Source: Harmothoe impar (lineage: Eukaryota > Annelida > Polychaeta > Phyllodocida > Polynoidae). From it: DNA of 64,000 nucleotides. The stretch is from assembly GCA_947462335.1 (NCBI GenBank), contig OX381715.1, positions 39,470,650-39,534,649 of the forward strand. Direction: 5' to 3'. The notes below the pieces were generated by a model, which was given only the letters and a program-made list of their open reading frames with translations, was not told the DNA's origin and made no database searches. The translations under genes were made by a program, and so were the position numbers. Positions 10,128-20,817 of this stretch are shown here, piece by piece (position 1 is the stretch's first letter; the number at the start of each line of letters is the position of its first letter).

Positions 10128-10318
10128 GTTGAGGATTTTTCCTTGACCATTGGTTTTTACCGAATGGGCAAATTTCTAATTTTGAAATATTACCCAATTT
10201 TTGCCGGTTTGGCGTGGGAAAAAAAAAACCACGCCAAACCGGCAAAAATTGGGTAATATTTCAAAATTAGAAATTTGCCCATTCGGTAAAAACCAATGGT
10301 CAAGGAAAAATCCTCAAC
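10128..10318. repeat. 90-bp near-perfect terminal palindrome of the PLE
   Basis: Bases 10229-10318 are the reverse complement of 10128-10217, with about ten A residues as the loop. The palindrome forms the extreme 5' end of the element and abuts the right target duplication. Terminal partial copies in inverse orientation are common in PLEs and reflect their integration mechanism. It could fold into a very stable hairpin in RNA or single-stranded DNA. Confidence 0.9.
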
Positions 10319-10334
10319 CTACTCTCCTATCTTG

Positions 10335-10545
10335 CCTTCTTGGGGGCTACCTTCTGTTCTGTTGACCTCTAGGCATAATTATGCCCATTTCTGCTTCTGG
10401 GGGCATAGTGTACCACTAAACAAAAAAATAATTACTACTCAGGAACTTTTCCCTGTATAACATTATTTTATGTTCTTATATTATGGTTCACCAAAAATAC
10501 TTTGTATGCCCAATGTCTACATTTAATGAGCTACAGCATGGTTGG
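10335..10545. other. Non-coding, nothing recognised
   Basis: Short flanking DNA to the right of the PLE. It contains a small GGCATAATTATGCC palindrome at about 10371 and no gene. Confidence 0.5.
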
Positions 10546-10625
10546 TAAAGGCCTCAACTGTGGGGAGACCAGAACCAGGGACCTCTCACACTAAAGTTCT
10601 AAGCCCTGCCTATGTAGCCACGGAG
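10546..10625 (-). repeat. tRNA-like SINE head (minus strand)
   Basis: On the minus strand a box-A-like TGGCTACATAGGCAGGGC (10603-10620) is followed about 30 nt later by a box-B-like GGTTCTGGTC (10567-10576). That matches RNA polymerase III internal promoter spacing. The tRNA fold is imperfect, so a tRNA-derived SINE is likelier than a tRNA gene. Confidence 0.4.
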
Positions 10626-10856
10626 GCCAGACAAGTGTGGGGAGTGTAGAAGTGCCCCCATTTTTTGTTCACTCACCTAAGCTGTGGCTATAAGGTATAA
10701 CCTATCCAAATAGGGACATTTAGCAATCCTGACATAGCTTATGAAACATAGACATAAGGTCCCTTATTACAGAAGGCCTGGATCTGAATTCCCAATGTAC
10801 ATACTCAGTCTCAATGTCATACAAGTATAGCTTTCAGCAGTGCTAACACCATATCC

Positions 10857-10925
10857 AGAATAGAGTAGGGGTACAGCATTAGCCTAGCATACAGAAGATC
10901 CTGGGTTCGATACTCAATAGAGCAG
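10857..10925 (+). repeat. tRNA-like SINE head (plus strand)
   Basis: GTACAGCATTAGCCTAGCA (10871-10889, box-A-like) and GGGTTCGATAC (10903-10913, a good box B) are present. The segment between them is too short and the cloverleaf too weak for a functional tRNA, so I call it a SINE or a decayed tRNA-derived repeat. Confidence 0.4.
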
Positions 10926-11666
10926 TTTTTCTCTGACCAGAAATCAGGTTGATCTCCATGTAAATTTATAGACAAAATAATGAAAAAACGTTTTTCCCAC
11001 ATCATATAACGTATTTTGTTTATTGGGTTCTAGGGGGCAATCCATATATTTTGTATTCAATCTTCAAATAGATTTCACCCTACACCTGGCAAAGCACAGC
11101 ATAACCTATACTGTTGGTGGGCCACTCATGGTTGAGTCTCTGGGCCACTTTAGGTACTCCTGTACTGGTGACAATCAATCAGCAAAATCTACCTAATTGA
11201 TATAGGATTTTCACCAAATAAAGATGGCATGTCAATGTAAATGTAATATGGGTGGAAAATGAGGTAAAAGTTTGGATCTTACTGGAAAACTATAGGCACA
11301 CTGTTGAGGTATAGCAAGTCTTTTTCTTGAAAGCTATCAATGAAAAGAGGGCTACATGTCACACAGACATGTCATGTTTGGCACTCTGTAGAAAACACTG
11401 TGGCTACTCTATGGATAATATAAACTGTGATATTGGTACATAATTGACTCTTCTTTCATACCTGTATTAATAAATTTGGAAAATTTAACCATAAAGACTG
11501 ATGTATAAAGGTATAGATGGGCCACTATAGGTACTTGTCATGCAGGGGGGCCACTTAGGGGCGGTTTACCCTAATGCTTGAAGTCCTCTAGGTTTTTGGT
11601 GGCTGTACGTGATACAGCCAGATATGACCCACCCTGGCCTGAGCCGGTTAACCTCCTCTCTTTCTC
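10926..11666. other. Non-coding, probably repeat-derived
   Basis: There is no gene. Several GGGCCACT-type phrases occur between 11110 and 11560 and a GGGCGGTTTACCCT end lies near 11560, suggesting remnants of one repeat family that also occurs near 3534. Boundaries cannot be set. Confidence 0.45.
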
Positions 11667-11670
11667 TTAA

Positions 11671-11891
11671 ACCTTTAAGGACGATATAGTGCCTGGGTCG
11701 TCACGATGCATGAATGCAACCCATGCGAAGTAACTTGCCTGTTCTGCATCATGCCGACCCCATAGGGTTGATACACTCACAAAGGGTCTGCATGATGCAC
11801 CAATGTAGCACCGTCGAGTTACTCGCCAGGGCTGCATTGGTGCATCATGACGACAGATGTCATGTTTTAGGGAGATATAATCCTTAAAGGG
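11671..11891. mobile_element. MITE with TTAA target duplication
   Basis: TTAA flanks both sides (11667-11670 and 11892-11895). Ends are ACCTTTAAGGAC and ATCCTTAAAGG(G) in inverse orientation. The interior is full of ATGCATCATG and GCATGATGCA phrases around GGGCTGCAT and has no coding sequence. Related copies lie at 13783-14000 and 47623-47810, with fragments at about 32480-32540 and 36990-37090. TTAA specificity is typical of piggyBac-type and Kolobok-type transposases; I do not choose between them. Confidence 0.7.
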
Positions 11892-11990
11892 TTAAAAGAC
11901 ACCTTTACCACCAGACATATAAAGCTGTCATGAATCTTTCATAATCAGTAGGTGCCATCTGCCGGGACACTCAGAGGTACAAGGGACGTT

Positions 11991-12192
11991 GGGTAGATTC
12001 ACCGTAAATCAGCTCATACCTCAAGTTAGTGACCTCCCTCCAGGGTAGATCAAAAACAACATGAAGTTTATCCAAGAGTATCAAATAGTTTATTCAATGT
12101 TGTTCAACCAGTTATACATGATGTAAATGTCCATTTCGGCGGGGAGAGGGGCCAACTTGAGGTATGTGGCCAACTTGGGGTGAATCTACCCT
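11991..12192. mobile_element. MITE with GGGTAGATTCACC inverted ends, short form
   Basis: It begins GGGTAGATTCACC and ends GGTGAATCTACCC. The similarity of the arms continues inward (CATACCTCAAGTT on both). It is a short relative of the 990-bp element at 26508-27497. No protein is encoded. Confidence 0.65.
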
Positions 12193-12940
12193 ACACGAGG
12201 AACAAACAGACCCCCAAAAAATCAGAAGAAGGACGTGTAAGATAATGCAGCTCAGCTGTTTGTGTAATAGTAATGTGTACTCTTCTTCTTTCAGCCGGAT
12301 GCCTTCGTAAAGGCTAAGGATATACGTATATGTATTTAGTTGGATTTAGATTTAGTCAGTTAATATGCTGCAAACATGTTTGCGGGCAATGTATCACTCC
12401 CTTACATTACATGTTGTTGGGCTGTATGGTCTTACTTTATGTAGCTGCTTCTGGGCTTTTCCCGCTAAGTAGAGTTGCACCAAACAGTAGACTATGGAAC
12501 AGCATTTAATGCTCACGGACCCAGGTGATTAGATCATAAATCTTATCAGGTATGGCTATAGGGGTGATACAGCTGATTCTCTTTGCCTTAACGGTTTTAT
12601 CATAGGTCATTTGTCTTTTTTATGGGTGGAAGGCATGCATGTCTTCCACAGCTGTTGTCAAATTATTTTTGTTTATTGCAAACACAAGTATGTAAATCAA
12701 AATAGCCGCTACTCAGCTTTTCATTTTGGTTCTCATCTACAAAGAGTAACATTGTGTAATATGCCACAAACTTACGTCTTAAGTTGCCCTAACAATCTAG
12801 AAGCCCATCAATCTGGACCAAAATGCATATAATTTGTTTCAAAATAGTACATACTTCCCTTTTACTGTTGGTTTTAGGCTGGAGTGCTCCCTACAATTAA
12901 TCGTGGACAGTTGAGGGAAAGGGTCCACCAAGATAAAAAC
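12193..12940. other. Non-coding, with an inverted copy of module J
   Basis: Between about 12535 and 12660 the reverse complement matches 34310-34470 (phrases GCCTTCCACCCATAAA and CC(A)ATACCTGA..TGATTTA.GAT). This is one of the few inverted members of the duplicated-block set. The open frame at 12611-12832 is not conserved in the other copy. Confidence 0.5.
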
Positions 12941-12949
12941 TCAATAATA

Positions 12950-13480
12950 AAATTATTCTTTTATTAGCAGGTACCGCCTGTAGGTTTTGAGTACTGGCTC
13001 TCTGAATATGTGTGGTCACTGTCCAATCTTAAATGCCAATAAGCTCTATCTTACTTTGTTTTAGAGACATTCCCATCTAATTTGCATAATTATGCCGATT
13101 ACTAAATATCTTAAATTTTGATCTAAAAATGGTATTTACATTTTGTTTTCGGCATAGAAATCATTGTGGGGCCTTCTATCAATCAATCTTTTGAATTTTT
13201 CAATTTAGAATGAAAATCATGTTTCCATGGCAACCAAAATGTGCAACAACACCTATTTAGGCCCAAAAACGTTCTTTTCCCGTTCCAAATATGGAATATT
13301 TTAACCATGAATGAAACTTTCTAAAGTAGCCTATTGTGTTCTACATCAAAAAGTAGTCTAGAACATTTTTTGTTATATTTTGATGCTGTTTGGCTATTTG
13401 GAGCCCCCTAGTGGTCAAAGCTGGTACTAAAAATCCATCACGGAGGTCCTTTTTCCCTTGTTGATCCACATTATAATGTC
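12950..13480. repeat. Diverged copy of the 39524/61445 inverted-repeat family
   Basis: The right half carries the family phrases in order: GTTTCCATGGCAAC (13221-13234), a CATTCCAAATATGGAA-like segment, CCCCCTAGTGG(T)CAAA and GGTACTAAAAATCC, then the degraded right end near 13475. The left end is not clear. It is non-coding. Confidence 0.5.
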
Positions 13481-13782
13481 CCTAAGCAGTATCACTCTGC
13501 ATTTATCTGATTATAACCATCTCTCCCTAGCTCTACCCATGCCATAATCTGCATGACAGCAGTATAATTCCTGATTATGTTTTTCTTCCTTGCATAAATC
13601 AAGCACCCGGTGATATTTTAGTGCTAATGGGATTGGCTGCTGATACTAGAAGTACCCAACATAGAAAAAGAAATGCAAGGGCGAAACAAAAGCCCTATTT
13701 GGAAGATGAATGTCCTTTCGGACACATCTTTGTCCTATATGCAGGCAGCTGAAGGCCCTTGTAAGAGTCAACTAACCCTTTA

Positions 13783-14000
13783 AAGATGTACGTTGTTAAA
13801 TGTGACATTTGTCGTCATGATGCACCAATGCAGCCGGTACTGCATTTGGTGAATCATGTCGACCCTGCAGGAGTGTCTCATCCTCATAAGATCGACATGA
13901 TGCTTGAATGCAGAACTAGCGAGTTACTTGCCAGGGCTGCATTCATGCATCATGATGACTAAGGGCATGATGCAATAACGCATTATGCCTTTCTTAATGG
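13783..14000. mobile_element. MITE related to 11671-11891
   Basis: It shares GTCATGATGCACCAATGCAGC, GAGTTACTTGCCAGGGCTGC and GCATCATGATGAC phrases with the copies at 11671 and 47623. The ends (CCCTTTAAAGATG on the left, CCTTTCTTAATGG on the right) are eroded and no clean TTAA pair is seen. A long G run follows at 13999. Confidence 0.55.
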
Positions 14001-14039
14001 GGGGGGGGGGTAGGTATGATTATAATGTACCTCAGGGCA

Positions 14040-14560
14040 ATGCAAATGTGTGTTGCTAGGCAGAAAGACAATTTATTGGAAGAGCCTGCTGGTTTGTAGA
14101 AAGAGAAGCCCAGATTGGTTTGGTTTCACAACTGACATACCTTAACAGTAGTGGTTTATTCTCATAGGTTCTATTAGGGACTTTTCTGTTCTACCTAGGA
14201 GTAAAGTGCAGAATGATCCATTTGCATTGTGAACCGAAATGTCTTGCCATATTATATATTTTCATTTGGTCTGCTCATGTGTAAAAAAGTCCGGTTTCTG
14301 AGTCTTTATAAGTTAAAGCCTATAAAATTGGCAGTGCCCGAGGGGGATTGGCTATCTTCATTAGATTAGGATTATGTGCCAACGTCTGTGCTAATGCCCT
14401 ACAATGCCAATTTAGGTTTTATGATGCAGCATACAAACAGCTATCCAGACCCTGTATAGAGATGTGCAGATGGCTTTGCCAGCTGAGGTCATATAAATAT
14501 AACAAATTGCGTTTTCTGGTCTCAATCATTTCCCTGTTTTTCTTCTCTGTTAATGGAAAT
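14040..14560. repeat. Module D, copy 1 (duplicate of 23700-24080)
   Basis: Shared ordered phrases include AGAGCCTG, TTTGG(T/A)TTCACAACTG, GAGTC(C)TTAT(A/G)AGTTAAA.CC and GAGGTCATAT followed by a TTTCCCTG. Indels shift all frames, so the short open frame at 14348-14563 is not a conserved exon. The two copies lie 9.6 kb apart in the same orientation. Confidence 0.55.
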
Positions 14561-15180
14561 TGATACGTTCACAACTCTTTCACTCAGACTGTTGTGTTTC
14601 CTTTCAGATCCACCCGATATTGCTACTCCCTGTAATTTGACATTCATTTAAAGGAGAAAACAGTTCAGGTAAGTTTAATAGTCCTTCCTTCTTGGGTTGG
14701 TAAGTCGTTTAGAAGTTAAGGAGCATGAATTCATCCCAGCATAAAATTACAAAAAGTGTGGTGTCAGCCAGGGCAGCACACAAAAATTGGCTCTGCCTTT
14801 AACACTCCCAATGAGACGACGCTCTGGGTTTATTCTGATTGGACAATGATACTATGAATTAGCACATTGGAAAGTCCTCGAGGAGTCCATTTCATAATGT
14901 GCATTTAACAGAGGTTAAAGTGATGGGCTTTTTCCATCCAATAAATAATATTGATATATCAGCCACTCCCCCATTAAAGAGAATCAGCCAGGTCCTAACA
15001 TATCAGAAGATTGTGTGTACATATTGACACCCTCCTACATGGATGCCCAAGGGGCTTTCTAGATTGCCCAAATCCATGCACTGCAAGTACTGCTCTAGCT
15101 TACATGAATTGGTTGTACAGCAACAGAATAAGTGTAAATTGAGTGTTTTCCATATAGAACTTATGCAAATTGAAGAATAT
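14561..15180. other. Non-coding; right part duplicated at about 16330
   Basis: From about 15090 the sequence resembles 16340-16420 (GGTTGTACA.CAACA, then TTATGCAAATTGAAGAA). The pair is broken here by the solo LTR. No gene is seen. Confidence 0.5.
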
Positions 15181-15605
15181 TGTAGCGTCCGCCGTAATTA
15201 GGAAAGAGACAGAACTCGTTAAGCACAGTTGAACCGGAGATACTTTATTGCCCTGGCTCTCCTTGGCCACACCAGCTAAGTTTTTTCGGAGATCCTCTCT
15301 GCCTCAAGCGTCAAACCAGACTGACTGAACCCTTCGTCCCCCCCCCCCTTCCTTATATAGCTTGATGACATTTCGCCGACGCCGGAGACGTTCCATCCTG
15401 GGCACCGGCGAACTTCGCTGATGCCCCCGTTTTGAACGTCTCCATGTCGGCAAGGATTCTGCCGACTCCACCGTTCTTTCAGCGGCGGAGCCAACCTTCT
15501 CCTCCTTCGTCCGGCGTAAAAACTATTAACTTATAATTATACAACCCACGCCGGGGCGGCGGAGGGGACCTGTGAACCCACAGCCCCCCCTCCATCGCCG
15601 CTACA
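15181..15605 (-). mobile_element. Solo LTR of a retrotransposon, minus orientation
   Basis: The 425-bp segment starts TGTAGCG and ends CGCTACA, and is flanked by ATAT on both sides (15177-15180 and 15606-15609). On the minus strand it has a TATA box (CTATATAAGG, 15351-15360) and, about 100 bp downstream, an AATAAA (15244-15249), the order expected of U3-R. It is much more GC-rich than its surroundings. A related empty site at 16415-16430 reads straight through the junction. No internal coding region remains, so this is the product of LTR-LTR recombination. A Ty3-type LTR is likely but unproven. Confidence 0.8.
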
Positions 15606-16737
15606 ATATGTTATAGCAATATGGAAAGGGGAATACAGAAATTAAGGTGTGGCTGCATGATAATACTATCAGGTATAGTCAGTAGTGATCAACCCATCTT
15701 GGTCATTCCATCTCTATAATTATAGTCATAGTCTTTTATTTGTTTGCCTTAGTAACTTTTGAATATCAGTTCCTCATTGACCATCATGCTTATGACTAAC
15801 CTGGATAGCCACCACAGACTCTCAGCAGGAGACAGTATATCAAAGGGTCAGTACAAGTAACATCAGTCAATGGACCCTGAATGATATCTCCTGGTCCGTC
15901 CTCTTGAGTCAATGTCCAATTTTAAGCAGGCTAGCTACTCTAGGACTGTTTTTGCACAAGTAATTTTACATTTACACATTATATATACAACAATTTTGTA
16001 TTTTTATGGTTTAGCTTGAGCATCCAATTTCAGATTCTCGAAAGTCTTTTTCAAATTTTGAGGATGGGTGATGGTCGTGACAAACTGTCCATTTATCAAA
16101 GTGAAGCACCATATTAATTATATATACTCTAACAATATTGTACATTTATAGAAGACATTAGAATAAAGACTTAATGCAAATAATCTAGGCCTTTGGGTCA
16201 CTTTAAATTATCAGCTCTTTGATACACTTCCTGCATCCTTTCGATGTGAAAAAAGTCGGTATGGGGACCTTAGTGGAGTGAGGACCTATTTTTGATTTGC
16301 TTGAGCAGAAAAATCAATACATGTGTCTCACATCTCTCTGTTTATGGTCCATCCGATTGGGTTGTACATCAACATAATGCAAATAGGTTGTTCCATCTAA
16401 AGCTTATGCAAATTGAAGAACATGTTATAGCAATATGGAAAGGGTAATATTGTAGAGAAGTGGCTGCATGGTCACACCAACTACAGTGAGGCCAATCACA
16501 AGGAAACCAAATAATAGGGAATCAGTTTGAAAAATATATCCAAGTGCATACTGTTGTATGATATTAAAGTGTCACCAACACCTAGCAGTAAATGCCTTCA
16601 TAGCTAGTGTAGTAGATTGGATTACTAGTGCCTTGGTGATGACTTTTCTGCGACTGTTACATTGGTGGAGAATTCGAAAGCATGTGATGAGTGAATGGTG
16701 ACATGTTATCAGGTCAGTAGGAAAGCATTACAACTTG
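15606..16737. other. Non-coding; contains the paralogous empty site of the LTR
   Basis: At 16330-16480 a copy of the DNA that flanks the LTR runs uninterrupted (GCAAATTGAAGAACATG, then TTATAGCAATATGGAAAGGG, then TGGCTGCATG). The block at 15090-15720 and this one are a local duplication about 1.25 kb apart, older than the LTR insertion. At 16570-16670 short phrases (CAGTAAATGCC, ATAGCTAG) match 24290-24340. Confidence 0.55.
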
Positions 16738-17873
16738 CTATAGATGTTCCCACCATATATGGGACTCAACAATCAAGGTGTATTCACTGAAGGGAATTAT
16801 CAATTTGGATGAGTTTTTGCCAGTCATTTATTTTTTGATCATACAGTAGAAGCCCTGCACATCATTCCTAAGCATCATTGATTAAAAATATGGACAAATT
16901 CTGATTTTTATAGCTAAGTGGATGATTGGAACATCCTAAAATGGGGGTGGAACAGCCTAAAATAGGGGTTATTTTGACCTGCACAGGCCTATATGCTGTC
17001 AGATTTGTAACTTTCTGAAGCATCATATGTGCCCCAGACAGACTATTAAGACTATTAGCATCAGACATAGAGCTTTCAATTATATATCTTAAGTAAGAAG
17101 ACTGTCTTGGCTTTCCAAAACTGTTTCAAGTTGAGAAAAGAAGCTAATATTGCTTGAGTTAGGAGGCAAAATGTAACAATACGTTACCCATCTTTTAGCA
17201 CTTTTTGCAAGAAGGCACCACTTAACTCTTGAAAGCCTGTTTCATAGACCCAATGGTCAGATTTCTTATAGTAGAACACAGTGGGATGACAAAAACTTTA
17301 TTTTGGCTGCCAATACAAGGCCCTACTAGCCTCCCCATTAGTCCCCCCACCCCCTTTAGGATTGTAGCTCCAATTACAAGCTTGGGTTTGTACCTAATAT
17401 CGGGTCTCTGAGCATAACAGTACAAGAGATCCTTACATATTCTGTCTAATGGCAGGCATAAAGCTTGTTTTGCCTCATTCTGAGAATCTGTTTAGAGGTT
17501 CGTAATTTCCAAAGCAAAGGTGCTAGAGTTATCAAAATAGGCTCAAAAGAAGTGGAATTTAGTTTTACCCAATCTGCGAACTTCCCATGTGCACACTGTG
17601 ATTAGTTATCCTGTAATGGCAGTCAGAGTGATGAAAGGTAGATAAAAAATCCAAATTTTAGAAAAAATTGTCATGGTTACCATGGCAACCGGTCACATGA
17701 TTTTCAAAATATGGGAGTGACAATGCCTGAATTATTTAGCTTTTCACCTTAGCTTTAACCTGATACCTGGATCACTATTGTAGGTTGAGGGGTTGCAAAG
17801 TTATCAATGACTCTTTAAAACATACAGGGTAAACTTTAAGTTTGAGTCCCATATATAGTGGGAACATCTATAG
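16738..17873. mobile_element. 1.1-kb element with 32-bp inverted ends
   Basis: The arm starting CTATAGATGTTCCCACC at 16738-16769 is matched in inverse orientation at 17842-17873, continuing through ATATATGGGACTCAA with one mismatch. No transposase-like frame lies between. An X-box-like GTTACCATGGCAAC occurs at 17676-17689. A non-autonomous DNA transposon is the likely explanation. CTATAG is itself palindromic, which hides any target duplication. Confidence 0.65.
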
Positions 17874-18323
17874 GGTTCCAGTGACTTTGGAAACAGGGTC
17901 AGCCCCCTGTGGGTGCAAGATTTGTCAACTAGTCGGTTGGATTGACTGAATTGGTATGGTGTGGAAAGCTTAAATCGTAGGAACCAGGGTATCTCAGCGA
18001 CTGCTTGATCAAGCCCCATTGGGCCCTTCGGTCTCCAGTTGGTGAGAATGCCTGGTAATGGGAACCACTAGATGTCCAGGAGCTGAGACTCTCTGTCACT
18101 GTTTGATAAAGCCCCTTCTTGGAAGGAGAGAAAGCCTAGGGTTGATAATCCCCCTGGAATATCCAAATCTATAAGGGTTCATGAAAGCTGAGTAGGGGTA
18201 GTGTAGGTGCTCGAAATACCCACACCTTGGTGATAAACCCGCAAGGGGCTATCACATTCGTAATCCTGCTCTCCTATGTATATACCATACCAATCCAGTA
18301 ATGTACTGCATAGTTAGGTTGTT
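17874..18323. other. Non-coding with two diverged short direct repeats
   Basis: GACTGCTTGATCAAGCCCC (about 18000) and CACTGTTTGATAAAGCCCC (about 18097) mark two diverged units of roughly 100 bp. No gene is seen. Confidence 0.4.
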
Positions 18324-18560
18324 GGATGGGGATGAAGCTCAGCGATTGAGCACTGGACCATTGGTCAAGAGGTTGTGGGTTCGAATCACGCTTACTCCAG
18401 ATGACTTTTCTGCAACTGTAACACTAGCTTGGCCTACCAGTACAGCAACACAGTGTTATGACCAATCATCTCCCCAGATGATTCAAACTGTGGACATTTG
18501 TTTACTGGTCCAGGTCTCTCCCTGTACCATGCAAATCTGTGAGGACATAAACATGACTTA
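18324..18560 (+). repeat. tRNA-derived SINE
   Basis: A tRNA-like head has a box-A-like GAAGCTCAGCGATTGAGC (18332-18349) and a near-consensus box B GGGTTCGAATC (18377-18387). It is followed by a non-tRNA body (GATGACTTTTCTGC, CAGGTCTCTCCCTGTAC). The body recurs without the head at 24340-24470 and partly at 16636-16665. The 86-codon open frame across it has no protein support. Confidence 0.6.
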
Positions 18561-18849
18561 GTGGTGAATTACTAGGCAGCAATTGTGCTGTATATCGTAA
18601 GGCCATTTTTAAAAAAGTGGTTCTAATCACCAAGGACTGTAGAATATGACGAGGAAGGCTTTTTAAAATTATAATTGTATATGTTTATCATATTTAGCAA
18701 TTTTTATAATGTGTGTGGCTATCAATTTCAATTTCAATTTACAAAGTGTATTAGTCTGAACAAACAGTCTACAAATTAACGCAGCTATCAAGAGTTCGCT
18801 CAGAGGACATAAGGAAACCACTTTCATTCTTTTGGGTGGCCTTAGTTAA

Positions 18850-19560
18850 GCTTCATGGTTTTGAGATTAAACAGACTCTAACTACAGACGTCTCCTAGCA
18901 TGTTACAGCAGAACTAGCCAACGAGCTGACCAGACAGTTCACTTAACTAGACATGGCACATGGCTCTGGTGCTGGGACACTTCGAAATTCACTGCAGCAC
19001 TAAAGTGAGAATTGGCTCGGGTGAAAGTGTTGACACCAACACCAGCGAAGTTAGGACTTGATGTTAATAACACCTTGACCACTGTGACCAGGGTGATAAG
19101 GGACATCCTCTACAGGCACTTAAACCATCTGGCTGACTCTTTGCACCATGTTATGAAACACTACATGTTCTGTAAACAGAGTGTGAAAATAGAGTGGATA
19201 CCTATGGTATCATGGTTGTTTCGTTGATTTTTTCAGAGCTCAATCCTAATAGAGCATCAAATGAAACATGGGATATTGCTGTACAAGGTATCCTTATATG
19301 GATAAAGATACTTCTTGGTCTACTGTCAATTCTTCCCTGGTGTTCTGTAATGTAAACAGAAGATTATCCAAGTGTAATAAAATAGGAAGTGTTCAAGTGT
19401 TAATTGGGCATTTCCCTATATTACACCGGCTGGCTTGGTATAACGGTCTTCACCTTTTTTTACCTGAGCAAAGACATGTTATAAGCTTGCCTTGTTGTAT
19501 ATGGATAAGCATCATCTGTTTTGATTGTTCATGCATCATACTCTCTCAATTGGGCTGATA
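18850..19560. repeat. Module E, copy 1 (duplicates at 24290-25000, 30770-31130, 50285-50520)
   Basis: Long similarity to 24530-24900: CAGACTCTAAC, CATGTTACAGCAGAACTAG, GCTGACCAGACAGTTCAC, GGTGAAAGTGTTGACACC and the following 100 bases. The later part (GCATCATCTG, GTTCATGCATCA) matches 31070-31100 and 50450-50510 more weakly. The open frame at 19012-19227 is broken by indels in the second copy, so conservation is not at protein level. Confidence 0.6.
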
Positions 19561-19574
19561 CACTCCCCAGTGAA

Positions 19575-19690
19575 CAAATAACGTTATACACCATTTTATA
19601 ACGTTATATAACGTTATATGTCAACGTTTTTCTAAGGCTCTTTAGTATGACATAACGTTATGTAAAATTTAAAACGTTATTCTGACGTAA
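19575..19690. repeat. Cluster of AACGTT palindromes
   Basis: TAACGTTA or AACGTT occurs six times in about 115 bases, in phrases such as TTATAACGTTATA, CATAACGTTATG and AAAACGTTAT. The arrangement can fold into nested hairpins. It may be a small foldback repeat; the outer limits are unclear. Confidence 0.5.
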
Positions 19691-19959
19691 AATAAAGTTT
19701 TTTTGTTAGCTGGGTCATGGTAATCTGATACATCAACATGAATCAGGCATTTCCCTATATACACTGGAGGCCAATGATTCAGGTCTGTAGTCAGTAGACA
19801 ACGCTTTACGTGTACTTGAGGGTATTGTATGGGCAGATGCACGATAAATACTACTGGAGTAATGATGAGCACTGAGAGCAAAGATTGTTTGGTTCCCTTT
19901 AAGAAAGCAACATTTAGAAGATACGATCCTTTTAGGCTCCCATTGTCCAAACAATATAT

Positions 19960-20440
19960 AAAAGTCATGACTGTTACCAGTGACCTTCCCACTTGATTGA
20001 TTCGTATATATTATGTGGTGGTAAAGGTGTGAGAAAGGACTAGGTTAAGGGACTGAGCAGGGGTGAGGTTGTGTTGGGGTGAAAGGTCACACAGGTCAGG
20101 AACTGTGAGAAGTATTGGTTAATACATCATCAACAGGAGATGCACACTCTATAAACAAACCAACACCAGGGTCTTCACGCTTGATATTTCTCATTCTTAG
20201 AATAGAGAAAAAAGACCTGTGTTGAACCGCTATATACAATTTCCAAATAATAAAACAGAGTAGTTCTGAGTCTAGATATTATGTAACACTGAGGTCAGGG
20301 AGTAACTTGCCCCTTGTGGATTGCTGTATAATAGCGCTGTCCTAATGCTGTTAAAGGAATGCTACAAAAGGACATTCAGCAATTATAACACTGCACAGTC
20401 ACTACACAACCTGTAAACTTTCTTTAGAAGCAGACGTTCC
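19960..20440. repeat. Module F, copy 1 (best duplicate at 41680-42180)
   Basis: Collinear phrases over about 480 bp: GTGAC/GAACTTCCCAC, TGTGGTGGTAAAGGTGT, AGGTTAAGGG, GTCACACAGG, AAAAGACCTGT, TTCTGAGTCTAG, TATGTAACACT, AGTAACTT, CACAGTCACTACAC. The GTGGTAAAGGTGT phrase also appears at 22610, 37380 and 38010. It has no conserved frame. Confidence 0.65.
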
Positions 20441-20690
20441 TTAAATATCATCGATGCACCGTCTGACAGCCAGAGAAAGGGTCAGAGCGAAGTGAGTGGG
20501 ACATTTAAATATCATGCAGGACAGTACTCCTCTGATTTTATGTGAGAATTCCTCGTGCTCAATACCTCACCTTTTTTTTGATGGTTAGTCGGATGATGTA
20601 GGAACTGCTGACGGACGTTATTGTCCTCAACTTGTCTTAGTCTGCATACATAGATAGTTCCAGCTCCTCATTCTCCCTATTCTCATATCC
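20440..20690. repeat. Module G, copy 1 of seven
   Basis: Common core: (A/G)GAATTCC..G.GCTCAATA, then a TTTCC.TTT run, then (A/G)TGG.T.AG(T)..G(A/G)(A/C)TG, GGAACTGCTGACAGA-like phrase. Copies lie near 20530, 25370, 26200, 33370, 36040, 53690 and (3' part only) 63870, all in the same orientation. Confidence 0.55.
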
Positions 20691-20817
20691 CTACTTCCCC
20701 ACCATGTCATATGCCTCTTTAACTCCCCAAAGTGGCTACTTGTCCAGATTATTTAGTGTTCATTGTTTAAATATGTTAGGTGATGGCTGTGTCTCATGAA
20801 CCTAGGCCAATGTTTTT

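Larger units (their letters stand above)
9159..10218 (-). repeat. PLE terminal direct repeat (pLTR), 5' copy, interrupted
   Basis: This is the second copy of the 3947-4672 repeat, split by an inserted 336-bp element at 9207-9542. Apart from that insertion I saw no difference between the two copies by eye. Being at the 5' end, it should carry the promoter. A second hammerhead-like core lies at 9854-9880. Confidence 0.88.
3931..10334 (-). mobile_element. Penelope-like retroelement with 16-bp target duplications
   Basis: A complete or nearly complete PLE reads on the minus strand. The 16-bp phrase CTACTCTCCTATCTTG flanks it at 3931-3946 and 10319-10334, so the insertion itself spans 3947-10318. 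Reading 5' to 3' on the minus strand it has a 90-bp inverted tail, a right pLTR, ORF1, ORF2 (reverse transcriptase plus GIY-YIG) and a left pLTR. The two pLTR copies look identical by eye where they align, and both ORFs are open, which points to a young insertion. Long direct terminal repeats with a terminal inversion are typical of PLEs. PLEs prime reverse transcription at a nick made by their own endonuclease. The unusual points are the separate ORF1 and the frameshift-type overlap with ORF2. Confidence 0.93.

Noticed and set aside
18324..18400. Intact tRNA gene
   Set aside because: Boxes A and B are present but the acceptor and anticodon stems do not pair; a SINE body follows.
18850..19230. 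Conserved exon in module E
   Set aside because: The duplicate at 24530 has frame-breaking indels and open frames on the opposite strand.
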